Below are positions 1 to 5,643 of a stretch of DNA of 13,688 nucleotides, piece after piece; the first letter of the stretch is position 1, and the number at the start of each line of letters is the position of its first letter. A program made the position numbers and the translations under genes. Location of the stretch: assembly GCA_021785155.1 (NCBI GenBank), contig JAJYGE010000569.1, positions 1-13,688 on the forward strand. Reading direction: 5' to 3'. The stretch is from Planctomycetota bacterium (GTDB lineage: Bacteria; Planctomycetota; Phycisphaerae; WQYP01). The notes beneath the pieces are model-generated. The model was given only the letters and a program-made list of their open reading frames with translations. It was not told the origin of the DNA and did no database searches.

Positions 1-142
1 CCCGCAGCGCTTCCCCATCGTGGCGTTCATGTGGCCACGAGAAAGAAACTGCCGTCAAGACGCAAGACACGTTGATTTTACAGCGCATTATTGCACTGCA
101 AACCAGCGGGTTTTACTGGAACATCCGTTACAATGATAAAAT
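1..142. other. Left edge, possible end of an upstream gene
   Basis: All three forward frames stay open from the left edge, to stops at 73-75, 134-136 and 144-146, so an upstream gene may end here. Too little sequence is present to pick the frame or name a product. A -10-like TACAAT lies at 129-134, ahead of the membrane protein gene, but no convincing -35 sits 16-18 bp upstream of it. Confidence 0.2.
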
Positions 143-160
143 TTGAAAGCCTTGTGCACC

Positions 161-694
161 ATGTCCGAACCGTCTGTTAAACCGCAAAAAAAAGCTCTGG
201 GCGTGGTGCTTATCGCGCTTTTGTCGCTGGCCCTGGCCCTGATTGTCTCAATGACCGGGGTGCTGCTGCTGCTGGATCCAACGTCATGGATGACCCGGAT
301 GAGCATGTATTGGATGGATCGTCTGGGATTTATCCCGCATTCCGGGCCGCATGGCAACGGAGTGCCGCCGGCCACCTGGATACTTTTTTCGGCGTTGATG
401 GTCTACACGGTGATATTTGTATTGGAAGGCGGCGGCATGCTGCTGCAAAAAGCCTGGGCGGAATATCTGGTACTGGTGGAATTGGCGTTGCTGTTACCCC
501 CGGAAATGATCGAAAATATGCGTCAGACGGACTGGTTGCGGCTGCTGACACTGATATTTAACATTGTGATATTTATATATCTTGGATTTCGGCGGGGACA
601 ATCGCTGGTGCGGAGCCGACAGCAACGTCTGGAATTGGCGAATGACGCGGATCAAGAAACCAAAGGCAACCACGACTCCGAGGTAACGCCGTAG
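161..694 (+). CDS. DUF2127-like integral membrane protein
   Basis: A 177-residue membrane protein of unknown function. Hydrophobic segments lie at about residues 13-37, 71-92, 101-113 and 126-143. The pattern FVLEGGGMLLQKAWAEYL (87-104), followed by LLPPEM and a last helix ending INIVIFIYLG-like (134-142), resembles DUF2127, whose members carry an EG-(x)n-RWAEYL core and a LxPxE turn. The tail after residue 143 is charged (RRGQ, RSRQQR, Asp/Glu/Lys-rich) and probably cytoplasmic. I chose ATG 161 over the in-frame TTG at 143 because ATG is stronger and the extra residues are not conserved-looking; GAAAG at 146-150 is a weak ribosome site. No functional partner is evident, since the next gene is convergent. 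The family call is by memory of the motif. Confidence 0.75.
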   Translation: MSEPSVKPQKKALGVVLIALLSLALALIVSMTGVLLLLDPTSWMTRMSMYWMDRLGFIPHSGPHGNGVPPATWILFSALMVYTVIFVLEGGGMLLQKAWAEYLVLVELALLLPPEMIENMRQTDWLRLLTLIFNIVIFIYLGFRRGQSLVRSRQQRLELANDADQETKGNHDSEVTP

Positions 695-700
695 CGTTCA

Positions 701-900
701 TTCCGGCGCACCGTCCTGGGCTGATGAACACCAAGTGGTTTTGAAATATTTTCATGCAACGCTGGACGCCACAATCTGTTACGCTGCGGGTCGGGTACAA
801 CACGACCTTGCGGTAACTCTTCGGGCAATACGAAAAGCCTTTGCCGTGCGAACCTTGCTTTGTAACAGGACGTCAACCACCGTCCCGGTGCGCCGTGGAA
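701..900. ncRNA. Candidate structured RNA or paired element in the 695-1078 gap
   Basis: The 384-bp gap between the convergent membrane protein and bS21 genes has no credible protein gene. Its first half shows long-range complementarity. 705-713 (GGCGCACCG) pairs with 886-894 (CGGTGCGCC), and 701-704 (TTCC) extends this to 897-900 (GGAA) across a 2-nt bulge. Inside, 712-718 (CGTCCTG) can pair with 866-872, or 776-782 (CTGTTAC) with 862-868. Local hairpins include 789-793 with 803-807 (GGTCG/CGACC) and 824-828 with 841-845 (GGCAA/TTGCC). A 200-nt rod with a closing stem recalls the 6S RNA layout in size only; no 6S, tmRNA, SRP or RNase P signature was recognised. The strand is undecided: a TATAAT on the minus strand (1058-1063) could drive a minus transcript, but it has no good -35. 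The part from 901 to 1078 shows nothing firm. Confidence 0.3.
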
Positions 901-1078
901 GTTGCGGGTGCTGGGAAGACCTACACATGGCCGCGCAATAAAAATCCTAGGAACAATGTCTTGATATTTTCATCGGTCCAGCGCCCGGGAGTGGAATGGA
1001 ACAGCCGGATAGATGCTTGCGATGCCCTACCGCAGCGGTGAGAACCGGTTTGTGGAAATTATATTGAAACCTGATTAC

Positions 1079-1324
1079 TTATTCACGTTCGCGCGATGGG
1101 AACCGTTCTTTTTTAGGAGGGGGCGCAATTCCGCTGGCTTCCATCAAAGTTTTCAGCTCCCGCTTCTCGGCCTTGCGCATCTGGCGGCGGCGTTTTTCAC
1201 TGGGTTTTTCATAGTATGCGATGCGCTTCATATCTTTTATCAGCCCCTCTTTTTCGCAGAGCTTCTTAAAACGACGAAGCATTTGATCAACTGTTTCGTT
1301 ACCGCGCGACTTTACTTTCAGCAT
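1079..1324 (-). CDS. rpsU: 30S ribosomal protein bS21
   Basis: An 81-residue, very basic protein matching bS21, which binds the 30S platform near the 3' end of 16S rRNA and helps translation initiation. The N-terminus MLKVKSRGNETVDQMLRRFK is the family's typical first helix. KLCEKEGLIKDMKRIAYYEKPSEKRRR follows, with the conserved EKPSxxRRR segment near residues 54-62 and a second basic helix after it. The C-terminal 15 or so residues (IAPPPKKERFPSRERE-type) extend past the core; such tails vary between phyla. GGAG lies 8 nt upstream of the ATG at 1324. The gene stands alone, divergent from the sigma factor operon and convergent with the membrane protein. The likely promoter is listed separately. 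Confidence 0.93.
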   Translation of the reverse strand: MLKVKSRGNETVDQMLRRFKKLCEKEGLIKDMKRIAYYEKPSEKRRRQMRKAEKRELKTLMEASGIAPPPKKERFPSRERE

Positions 1325-1348
1325 ACCTACTCCGCCAAACCGGCATTT

Positions 1349-1377
1349 TTCATAAAAAACACGCCATTTTTAACCAA
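1349..1377 (-). promoter_or_regulatory. Candidate promoter of rpsU
   Basis: On the minus strand TTGGTT (1372-1377) is followed, after exactly 17 bp, by TATGAA (1349-1354). Each hexamer matches 4 of 6 bases of the sigma-70 consensus. The expected start near 1342 leaves a leader of roughly 18 nt carrying the GGAG ribosome site. Confidence 0.4.
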
Positions 1378-1459
1378 CCAGCCCGGTTCGCCGGACATTC
1401 AGATCGGCTTCAATAATGGTCCCCGCACTGTTACGCCAGGGAATTTTCAAGCCATGTAG

Positions 1460-1465
1460 TATAAT
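1460..1465 (+). promoter_or_regulatory. Perfect -10 hexamer upstream of the sigma operon
   Basis: TATAAT at 1460-1465 is a perfect -10 box, 145 bp before the sigma factor ATG. No acceptable -35 was found at 16-18 bp spacing, so activation by a regulator or an alternative sigma factor is possible. The leader would contain the hairpin at 1554-1592. Confidence 0.35.
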
Positions 1466-1553
1466 GCTGTTGGCAGATGGTGGCAAGGCCGCCGATCCTG
1501 TAAAATAGCAACCGCAATATGGGTGCGATATGTGCGTTTAGATAAGAGACTGA

Positions 1554-1592
1554 TTTAAGGCCTTGGCAGGTCGCGAACGGCCAAGGCTTAAA
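1554..1592 (+). repeat. 13-bp inverted repeat (leader hairpin) before the ECF sigma gene
   Basis: TTTAAG (1554-1559), a bulged G (1560) and CCTTGGC (1561-1567) pair perfectly with GCCAAGG (1580-1586) and CTTAAA (1587-1592). The loop is 12 nt (1568-1579). The structure ends 18 nt before the ATG at 1611. There is no T-run behind it, so it is not a standard terminator. It could be a leader RNA structure or a dyad operator. It also covers the alternative TTG start at 1563, which argues against that start. Confidence 0.6.
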
Positions 1593-1610
1593 CAGACCGT
1601 GAAGGATGGT

Positions 1611-2189
1611 ATGGAAGCTCAAGCGGTAAGCCTTTTGCTGGCGCAGTGCCAGTCGGGTGATAAACGCGCCTGGGATGCGCTGGTGGATGCGTATTGGCAG
1701 CGATTGTTTGGATTTGCCTGGCAAAGCACAAAGAACCGCGAACTGGCCCATGATTTGGTGCAGGAGACATTCCTGCGGGTGGTCCAGAAGCTGGAGCGCT
1801 ACGATCATCGCGATAAATTTGATGCGTGGCTTTTTCGTATTCTCGTAAACTTGATACGGGATCAGAGCCGTTCACGCGTTCGCAGGCCCGTGCGTTCTAC
1901 TGTCATTGATACCGCCACCGGCGCTGAAGTCACCGATGACATGCCCGCCCGCATTTGCCAGCCCTGCGATCCGGTTCATCATCAGGAGGATGTTCAGCGG
2001 CTTTATGAGGCTTTGGAACAATTGCCGGAAATAGATCGGCAGGTATTGCTGTTACGGCATTATGGCGACATGCCATTCAAAGAAATAGCCAAAACGCTGG
2101 GTTGTCCGCTGGGTACGGTCCTGGCGAGAGCCCATCGGGCATTAGGAAAGTTACGGGTATTCATGGAGGTCAATCATGAAACAACCTAA
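1611..2189 (+). CDS. ECF-type RNA polymerase sigma-70 factor
   Basis: A 192-residue sigma factor with only regions 2 and 4, the ECF layout. Region 2 covers about residues 24-90: the ELAHDLVQETFLRVV segment (44-58) and the DAWLFRILVNLIRDQSR segment (71-87), which in this family contact core polymerase and the -10 element. A linker (91-120) leads to region 4 at about 132-182, with LEQLPEIDRQVLLLRHYGD and a helix-turn-helix FKEIAKTLGCPLGTVLARAHRAL that reads the -35 element. The ATG at 1611 has AGGA 4 nt upstream, which is close but usable; an in-frame TTG at 1563 falls inside a hairpin and was rejected. The stop overlaps the next gene by 14 bp, indicating translational coupling with a candidate anti-sigma partner. 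The target promoters cannot be told from this window. Confidence 0.93.
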   Translation: MEAQAVSLLLAQCQSGDKRAWDALVDAYWQRLFGFAWQSTKNRELAHDLVQETFLRVVQKLERYDHRDKFDAWLFRILVNLIRDQSRSRVRRPVRSTVIDTATGAEVTDDMPARICQPCDPVHHQEDVQRLYEALEQLPEIDRQVLLLRHYGDMPFKEIAKTLGCPLGTVLARAHRALGKLRVFMEVNHETT

Positions 2190-2796
2190 ATTATCACAAT
2201 CCTGCCTGCTGGACGTTTCGGGGGAATTAGGCCCCGAAGCCAGTGGAATTTTGCGGGAACACGTTGAGACCTATCCATCGGCGATGTTTGAATATGATCT
2301 GGCGCTTTCGCAATATAAGCAACTACGATCACTGCCGGGCATTGAATCCCAGATGGATCAGTTATCCATGCAGCGCATGAAGCAGGAGGTTAAGGATCGG
2401 GTGCATGGCGCGGTGGATCAACAGCGGATTGCCGCCCGCCGGCGGATGTTTCGGCGCGTATTCTACCGATCCATGTCCATTGCCAGTGGTGTGGCGGCGG
2501 CGCTGGTGGTAATGGTCGGCGTGTATATTGTCCGGCAGCATATTCAGGCCCAGCAAGTGCGTATCAGGGATGCGGAAAGCACATTTCAGGAGATGGCGGA
2601 AAGCCGTTTCCCGTACCGCGCCGGCACACCCATACGGGAAATTCGCGCTCGTATTGACCACTTTGGAACAGACAATATATTTGACGCTCAAACCGGCGCG
2701 GGTAGCGCGGGGATCATGCGTCTGTTTAATGCGTTGGATAAAATTCCCGTTCCCGGAGTCGAGGATGGATTGCCGCAGACCGGCAATATTCAATAA
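2176..2796 (+). CDS. Single-pass membrane protein, candidate anti-sigma factor
   Basis: A 206-residue protein with one membrane helix at about 100-119 (SIASGVAAALVVMVGVYIV), which places roughly 95 residues in the cytoplasm and 85 outside. The N-terminus (residues 10-51) follows the spacing of zinc-associated anti-sigma (ZAS) domains: a DVSGEL turn, ILREHV, then a helix with LSQYKQL. The usual His-x3-Cys-x2-Cys site reads His29, Tyr33 and Ala36, so both cysteines are missing and zinc binding is not expected. A basic stretch (87-94) precedes the membrane helix. GGAGG sits 6 nt before the ATG, and the start lies inside the end of the sigma gene. The anti-sigma role is inferred from position and topology; it could instead be another membrane regulator or an unrelated protein. 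Confidence 0.7.
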   Translation: MKQPKLSQSCLLDVSGELGPEASGILREHVETYPSAMFEYDLALSQYKQLRSLPGIESQMDQLSMQRMKQEVKDRVHGAVDQQRIAARRRMFRRVFYRSMSIASGVAAALVVMVGVYIVRQHIQAQQVRIRDAESTFQEMAESRFPYRAGTPIREIRARIDHFGTDNIFDAQTGAGSAGIMRLFNALDKIPVPGVEDGLPQTGNIQ

Positions 2797-2829
2797 ATTT
2801 TCGCCTCACTTTAAAAAGGGAATTCGCTC

Positions 2830-3438
2830 ATGCGCTTTCACTTTATTGGTCATCGGCAATCATGGGTGATGTTCTCCGCAATCATTGCGCTTTTATCCAT
2901 TTCACCCGCTTTTTCCAGTACGCCCGCGGCCAAGACATCCGTGCACAAAAGCCCGGCCATTCCACTTTCGGATGGACAGATCAATCAAATTATGGATTTC
3001 CTGAAAAGCACAGAACCCGATGTCTACCACAAGGCGGTAATCCTGCGCCGCTCCGATCCGGTACAATTTGATAAAGTCATTACGGAAGCTGCACCCAATT
3101 TTGCGCGCTTGGAACGAATGCGCAAAACCGATCCCAAGCTTTTGAACCTTACCCTGCAAGACCTTGCCGATACGCATGAGTCGTTCAAACTTGCCGGCGA
3201 ACTGCGCCAGCCCGGTCTGCCCCCTTCGGCTGCCCAGTTATTGCGCGTCCGATTGCGGCAGGTTGTCACCGCGCAGTTTGACCTTCGGCAGCAAATTCGT
3301 CTTCACGAACTTAATGAACTTATGAAACGGATCAATGAACTCAAAGCTCAGCTTAAACATCGGGAAACCCAGCGTCAGAAAATAATTGATCGCCGTGTGG
3401 CACAACTCATCGGAAAGCCACCGAGCGTCAATTGGTGA
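2830..3438 (+). CDS. Exported coiled-coil protein, third gene of the sigma operon
   Basis: A 202-residue protein with no family I recognise. Residues 1-30 look like a Sec signal peptide: a basic start (RFHFIGHRQ), a hydrophobic core (MFSAIIALLSI) and a small-residue exit near PAFSS. The mature part is mostly helical and charged. About 137-195 has heptad-like leucines with many Arg, Gln and Lys residues and is a likely coiled coil (ELNELMKRINELKAQLK). A repeated Asp-Pro pattern occurs at 76-77 and 101-102. The gap to the previous gene is 33 nt, so cotranscription is likely; an AAGGG-type ribosome site lies upstream of the ATG. Its place behind sigma and membrane genes suggests an extracytoplasmic sensor or structural partner. 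That is context only. Confidence 0.75.
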   Translation: MRFHFIGHRQSWVMFSAIIALLSISPAFSSTPAAKTSVHKSPAIPLSDGQINQIMDFLKSTEPDVYHKAVILRRSDPVQFDKVITEAAPNFARLERMRKTDPKLLNLTLQDLADTHESFKLAGELRQPGLPPSAAQLLRVRLRQVVTAQFDLRQQIRLHELNELMKRINELKAQLKHRETQRQKIIDRRVAQLIGKPPSVNW

Positions 3439-3452
3439 AAACTCCTTTCTCC

Positions 3453-3481
3453 TTGACGCGGTAATTCCGCACTTGGATAAT
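3453..3481 (+). promoter_or_regulatory. Strong sigma-70-type promoter for the HU/IHF gene
   Basis: TTGACG (3453-3458) and GATAAT (3476-3481) are separated by exactly 17 bp. Each hexamer matches 5 of 6 consensus bases, which makes this the best promoter in the window. It starts 15 bp after the stop of the previous operon. The expected start point is near 3488, leaving a leader of about 80 nt. An inverted repeat overlaps the -10 box. Confidence 0.7.
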
Positions 3482-3499
3482 CGCGTCCACGGGATTATC
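3476..3499 (+). repeat. Inverted repeat over the -10 box and start point
   Basis: GATAATC (3476-3482) and GATTATC (3493-3499) form a 7-bp dyad with a 10-bp spacer. The left arm is the -10 box and the right arm lies just past the expected start point. A protein bound here would block the promoter, so this is a candidate operator, possibly for autoregulation. Confidence 0.4.
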
Positions 3500-3569
3500 G
3501 TTGGGCATTGGGCCGCGCGGCCTGAATCGATGAAACAACCCGGGGAATTCCATGGAGAAGCTGACCGCC

Positions 3570-3902
3570 ATGGCAACCATTACAAAAAAAGAAATTGTGG
3601 ATCGCATTGCCGATGCGCAACATGTGAGCCGGGCCGTCGCGAAGCAAATTGTGCAGGCTTTTCTGGATGAAATTGTCAATTCGGTAGTCGCCGGACACCG
3701 GCTGGAATTTCGAGATTTTGGAGTCTTTGAAGTTCGTGAACGCGGTCCGCGCATCGGACAAAATCCCAAAACAATGCAGGCGGTACAGGTTCCGAAACGT
3801 CGGAGGCTGCGCTTTAAGGCGGGGCGGACCATTAAGCAAAAATTGGATCGAAGCCTCTCCCCCGGCATAAAAACACCGACGCGAACTCGTACAACCATGT
3901 GA
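3570..3902 (+). CDS. HU/IHF-family DNA-binding protein
   Basis: A 110-residue nucleoid-type protein that bends DNA as a dimer. MATITKKEIVDRIA is the family's usual N-terminal helix. Next come the dimer core (about 21-45) and the saddle LEFRDFGVFEVRERGPR. The arm signature GQNPKT is at 63-68, with Pro66 in the place of the DNA-intercalating proline, and VPKRRRLRFKAGRTIKQKL finishes the fold. About 15 extra residues follow (PGIKTPTRTRTTM-type), a basic, Thr/Arg-rich tail likely to add DNA contacts. ATG 3570 matches the family's N-terminus; ATG 3552 is an in-frame alternative adding six residues, with GGGG 6 nt upstream. The sequence does not settle whether it behaves as HU or IHF. Confidence 0.9.
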   Translation: MATITKKEIVDRIADAQHVSRAVAKQIVQAFLDEIVNSVVAGHRLEFRDFGVFEVRERGPRIGQNPKTMQAVQVPKRRRLRFKAGRTIKQKLDRSLSPGIKTPTRTRTTM

Positions 3903-3954
3903 ATGCCAAAAAGCCGGATGGTGATAATCCTTACATCAGGGATCGCGTGTTTTC

Positions 3955-5250
3955 ATGGATCAGACGAATTCACCCGTACCACCGGCCATGCAACTCTGGC
4001 TCACCGCACTTTCTGACGATCTTGAGCGGCGAAAGCGTGATCATCTATTCCGCACACTCTCGCCGGTAGCCGGTGCGCAGGGTACGGAAATAACCATTGG
4101 CTCAAAACGGTATCTGCAATTCTGCACGAACAATTATTTAGGCCTGGCCGCGGATATTGAAGTCATCGATGCGGCCCGAGGCGCGTTGGACCGCTGGGGA
4201 TTCGGATCAGGCGCATCTCGACTGGTTGCCGGTTCAATGGAATCCCACCACGAGTTGGAAGCCGATCTGGCGGAATTTAAACACACCGACGCGGCGCTGG
4301 TGTTTGCCTCAGGTTATGCCGCAAACATGGCGGTATTGACCACGTTTGCGGGATCGCGGGACAGAATATTTTCCGACAAACTCAACCATGCCAGCCTGCT
4401 GGATGCGGCCAGCGCGTCAGGTGCCAGGAGCCGGACGTTCCAACACCGCAATTATCAACGCCTTACCGCGTTGCTTGAACATCATGCCGACCATGCGCCG
4501 ATTCCAAGCCAATCGCAAAGTTTGCCCGGAAGTGACTTGGATTCCGCAGGTCATCCGCTTAGCGCTAAGCCCGGCCCCCAAGGACGAACCTGGATCGTTA
4601 CCGATACCGTATTTTCCATGGACGGCGATTTGGCGGATATGGCGGCACTGGGTCGCATCGCCCGGCAAAATGGCGCATTTTTGGTAACCGATGAAGCCCA
4701 TGCCACTGGCGTGCTGGGACCCGATGGCAGGGGCGTCGCCGCGATGGCCGGCGCAGAATCGGAAATTGCCGTAAGCGTGGGAACATTATCCAAGGCTCTT
4801 GGATCGATGGGAGGATTTGTCACCGGCCCGCGTGAGGCTATTGAGACTCTCGTCAACCGTTCCCGACAATTTATTTACACCACCGCTTTACCAGCGGCGT
4901 GTACCGCGGCGGCCCGCACCGCTTTGCAGATCAGCCGTCGGGAACCTCATCGGCGGATGCGCGTGCTGTCCATCGCAGCGCACGTCCGTAAAGAGCTCAC
5001 CGCGATGGGCTATGCGACAGGTGGGTCAGAATCGCCGATTATTCCCGTCATGTTGGGATCGGCGCAGCAAGCCATGGAAGCGTCCGCGTGGCTGCGCGAA
5101 CAAGGCCTCTTCATTCCGGCGATTCGACCGCCGACGGTGGCAGCAAATACCGCACGACTGCGGATAAGCCTCATGGCCACACACACCGACAGCCAGATTA
5201 CGCGCCTGCTTTCAGCGGTGAAGGAACTGCGCAATCATCTGCCGCAATGA
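3955..5250 (+). CDS. bioF: 8-amino-7-oxononanoate synthase (KAPA synthase)
   Basis: A 431-residue PLP enzyme of the alpha-oxoamine synthase family. BioF joins pimeloyl-ACP or pimeloyl-CoA with L-alanine, an early step of biotin synthesis. Visible motifs are NNYLGLA (59-65), GFGSGASRLVAGS (82-94), LNHASLLDAAS (143-153), SMDGDLA (221-227), the cofactor-contacting DEAHATG (246-252) and TLSKALGS (277-284), in which Lys280 forms the PLP Schiff base. The C-terminal FIPAIRPPTVAANTARLRIS is the pattern that favours BioF over the related Kbl, ALA synthase and serine palmitoyltransferase. It is longer than the usual 385 or so residues because of a Ser/Pro/Gly-rich insert at about 181-211. The gap to the HU gene is 52 nt, and no other biotin gene is in the window. 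AGGGA lies about 14 nt before the ATG, a weak site. Confidence 0.88.
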   Translation: MDQTNSPVPPAMQLWLTALSDDLERRKRDHLFRTLSPVAGAQGTEITIGSKRYLQFCTNNYLGLAADIEVIDAARGALDRWGFGSGASRLVAGSMESHHELEADLAEFKHTDAALVFASGYAANMAVLTTFAGSRDRIFSDKLNHASLLDAASASGARSRTFQHRNYQRLTALLEHHADHAPIPSQSQSLPGSDLDSAGHPLSAKPGPQGRTWIVTDTVFSMDGDLADMAALGRIARQNGAFLVTDEAHATGVLGPDGRGVAAMAGAESEIAVSVGTLSKALGSMGGFVTGPREAIETLVNRSRQFIYTTALPAACTAAARTALQISRREPHRRMRVLSIAAHVRKELTAMGYATGGSESPIIPVMLGSAQQAMEASAWLREQGLFIPAIRPPTVAANTARLRISLMATHTDSQITRLLSAVKELRNHLPQ

Positions 5251-5284
5251 GCGTTCAGGCCGTAAAGAGGCCAATTGAGATGTA

Positions 5285-5566
5285 TTATTGTTCGTCCACG
5301 GAAACCACAGCGGTGATTTCCGCAATGCGTTCACGGATATTTTTTTCCAGTCCCAGCCGCAGCGTAGCTTGCGAACTTGGGCATCCCACACAGGCACCGT
5401 GAAACCGCACGGAAACGACGCCATCGTCACTTACGCCCAGAAGTTCGACATCTCCGCCATCCCATTGAATCATTGGGCGCAATGTATCCAACACCGCCTG
5501 CACACGCTGATTCAACGTTGCCGGTGGCGACTGTTGTACCTGGGAAAGTTTAACATCCATCGTCAT
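5285..5566 (-). CDS. NifU C-terminal-domain Fe-S cluster protein
   Basis: A 93-residue protein matching the NifU C-terminal (Nfu-type) domain, which carries or delivers [4Fe-4S] clusters to apoproteins. The core runs from VQAVLDTLRPMIQWDGGDVELLG through VRFHGACVGCPSSQATLRLGLE; Cys59 and Cys62 of the CxxC motif bridge a cluster between two subunits. The chain ends shortly after the domain (VVSVDEQ), so this is the stand-alone form with a short N-terminal lead. I chose the ATG at 5566 because a good promoter sits just upstream and would start transcription near 5573, giving an almost leaderless message. ATG 5605 would extend the protein by 13 residues, and ATG 5560 would shorten it by two. The gene is convergent with bioF (34-bp gap). 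Confidence 0.88.
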   Translation of the reverse strand: MTMDVKLSQVQQSPPATLNQRVQAVLDTLRPMIQWDGGDVELLGVSDDGVVSVRFHGACVGCPSSQATLRLGLEKNIRERIAEITAVVSVDEQ

Positions 5567-5579
5567 ATTCACACTGTTG

Positions 5580-5608
5580 AGTATAGGTGTCTTGACCGTG
5601 TGCATCAA
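5580..5608 (-). promoter_or_regulatory. Candidate promoter of the NifU-like gene
   Basis: On the minus strand TTGATG (5603-5608) and TATACT (5580-5585) are exactly 17 bp apart; the -10 box matches 5 of 6 bases. The expected start is about 7 nt before the ATG at 5566, so the transcript would carry almost no leader. The gene therefore need not depend on the SGNH hydrolase gene upstream. Confidence 0.5.
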
Positions 5609-5643
5609 CCATACATGGGGTGCAAGAATGCTCCGTGAGTGCT

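Noticed and set aside
721..745. CTGATGA followed by a small hairpin and GAAA, resembling a hammerhead ribozyme core
   Set aside because: The third stem and the cleavage-site triplet next to the first stem cannot be placed in any of the three hammerhead arrangements without extra bulges.
735..1041. Two overlapping plus-strand open frames of 66-68 codons in the 695-1078 gap
   Set aside because: They lack ribosome sites and recognisable motifs, and their composition is Arg/Cys-rich as in random frames.
981..1055. Segment starting GCGCCCGGGAGTGGAATGG, resembling the 5' half of a leucine tRNA
   Set aside because: There is no matching acceptor 3' strand, no TTCGA-type T loop and no proper anticodon stem.
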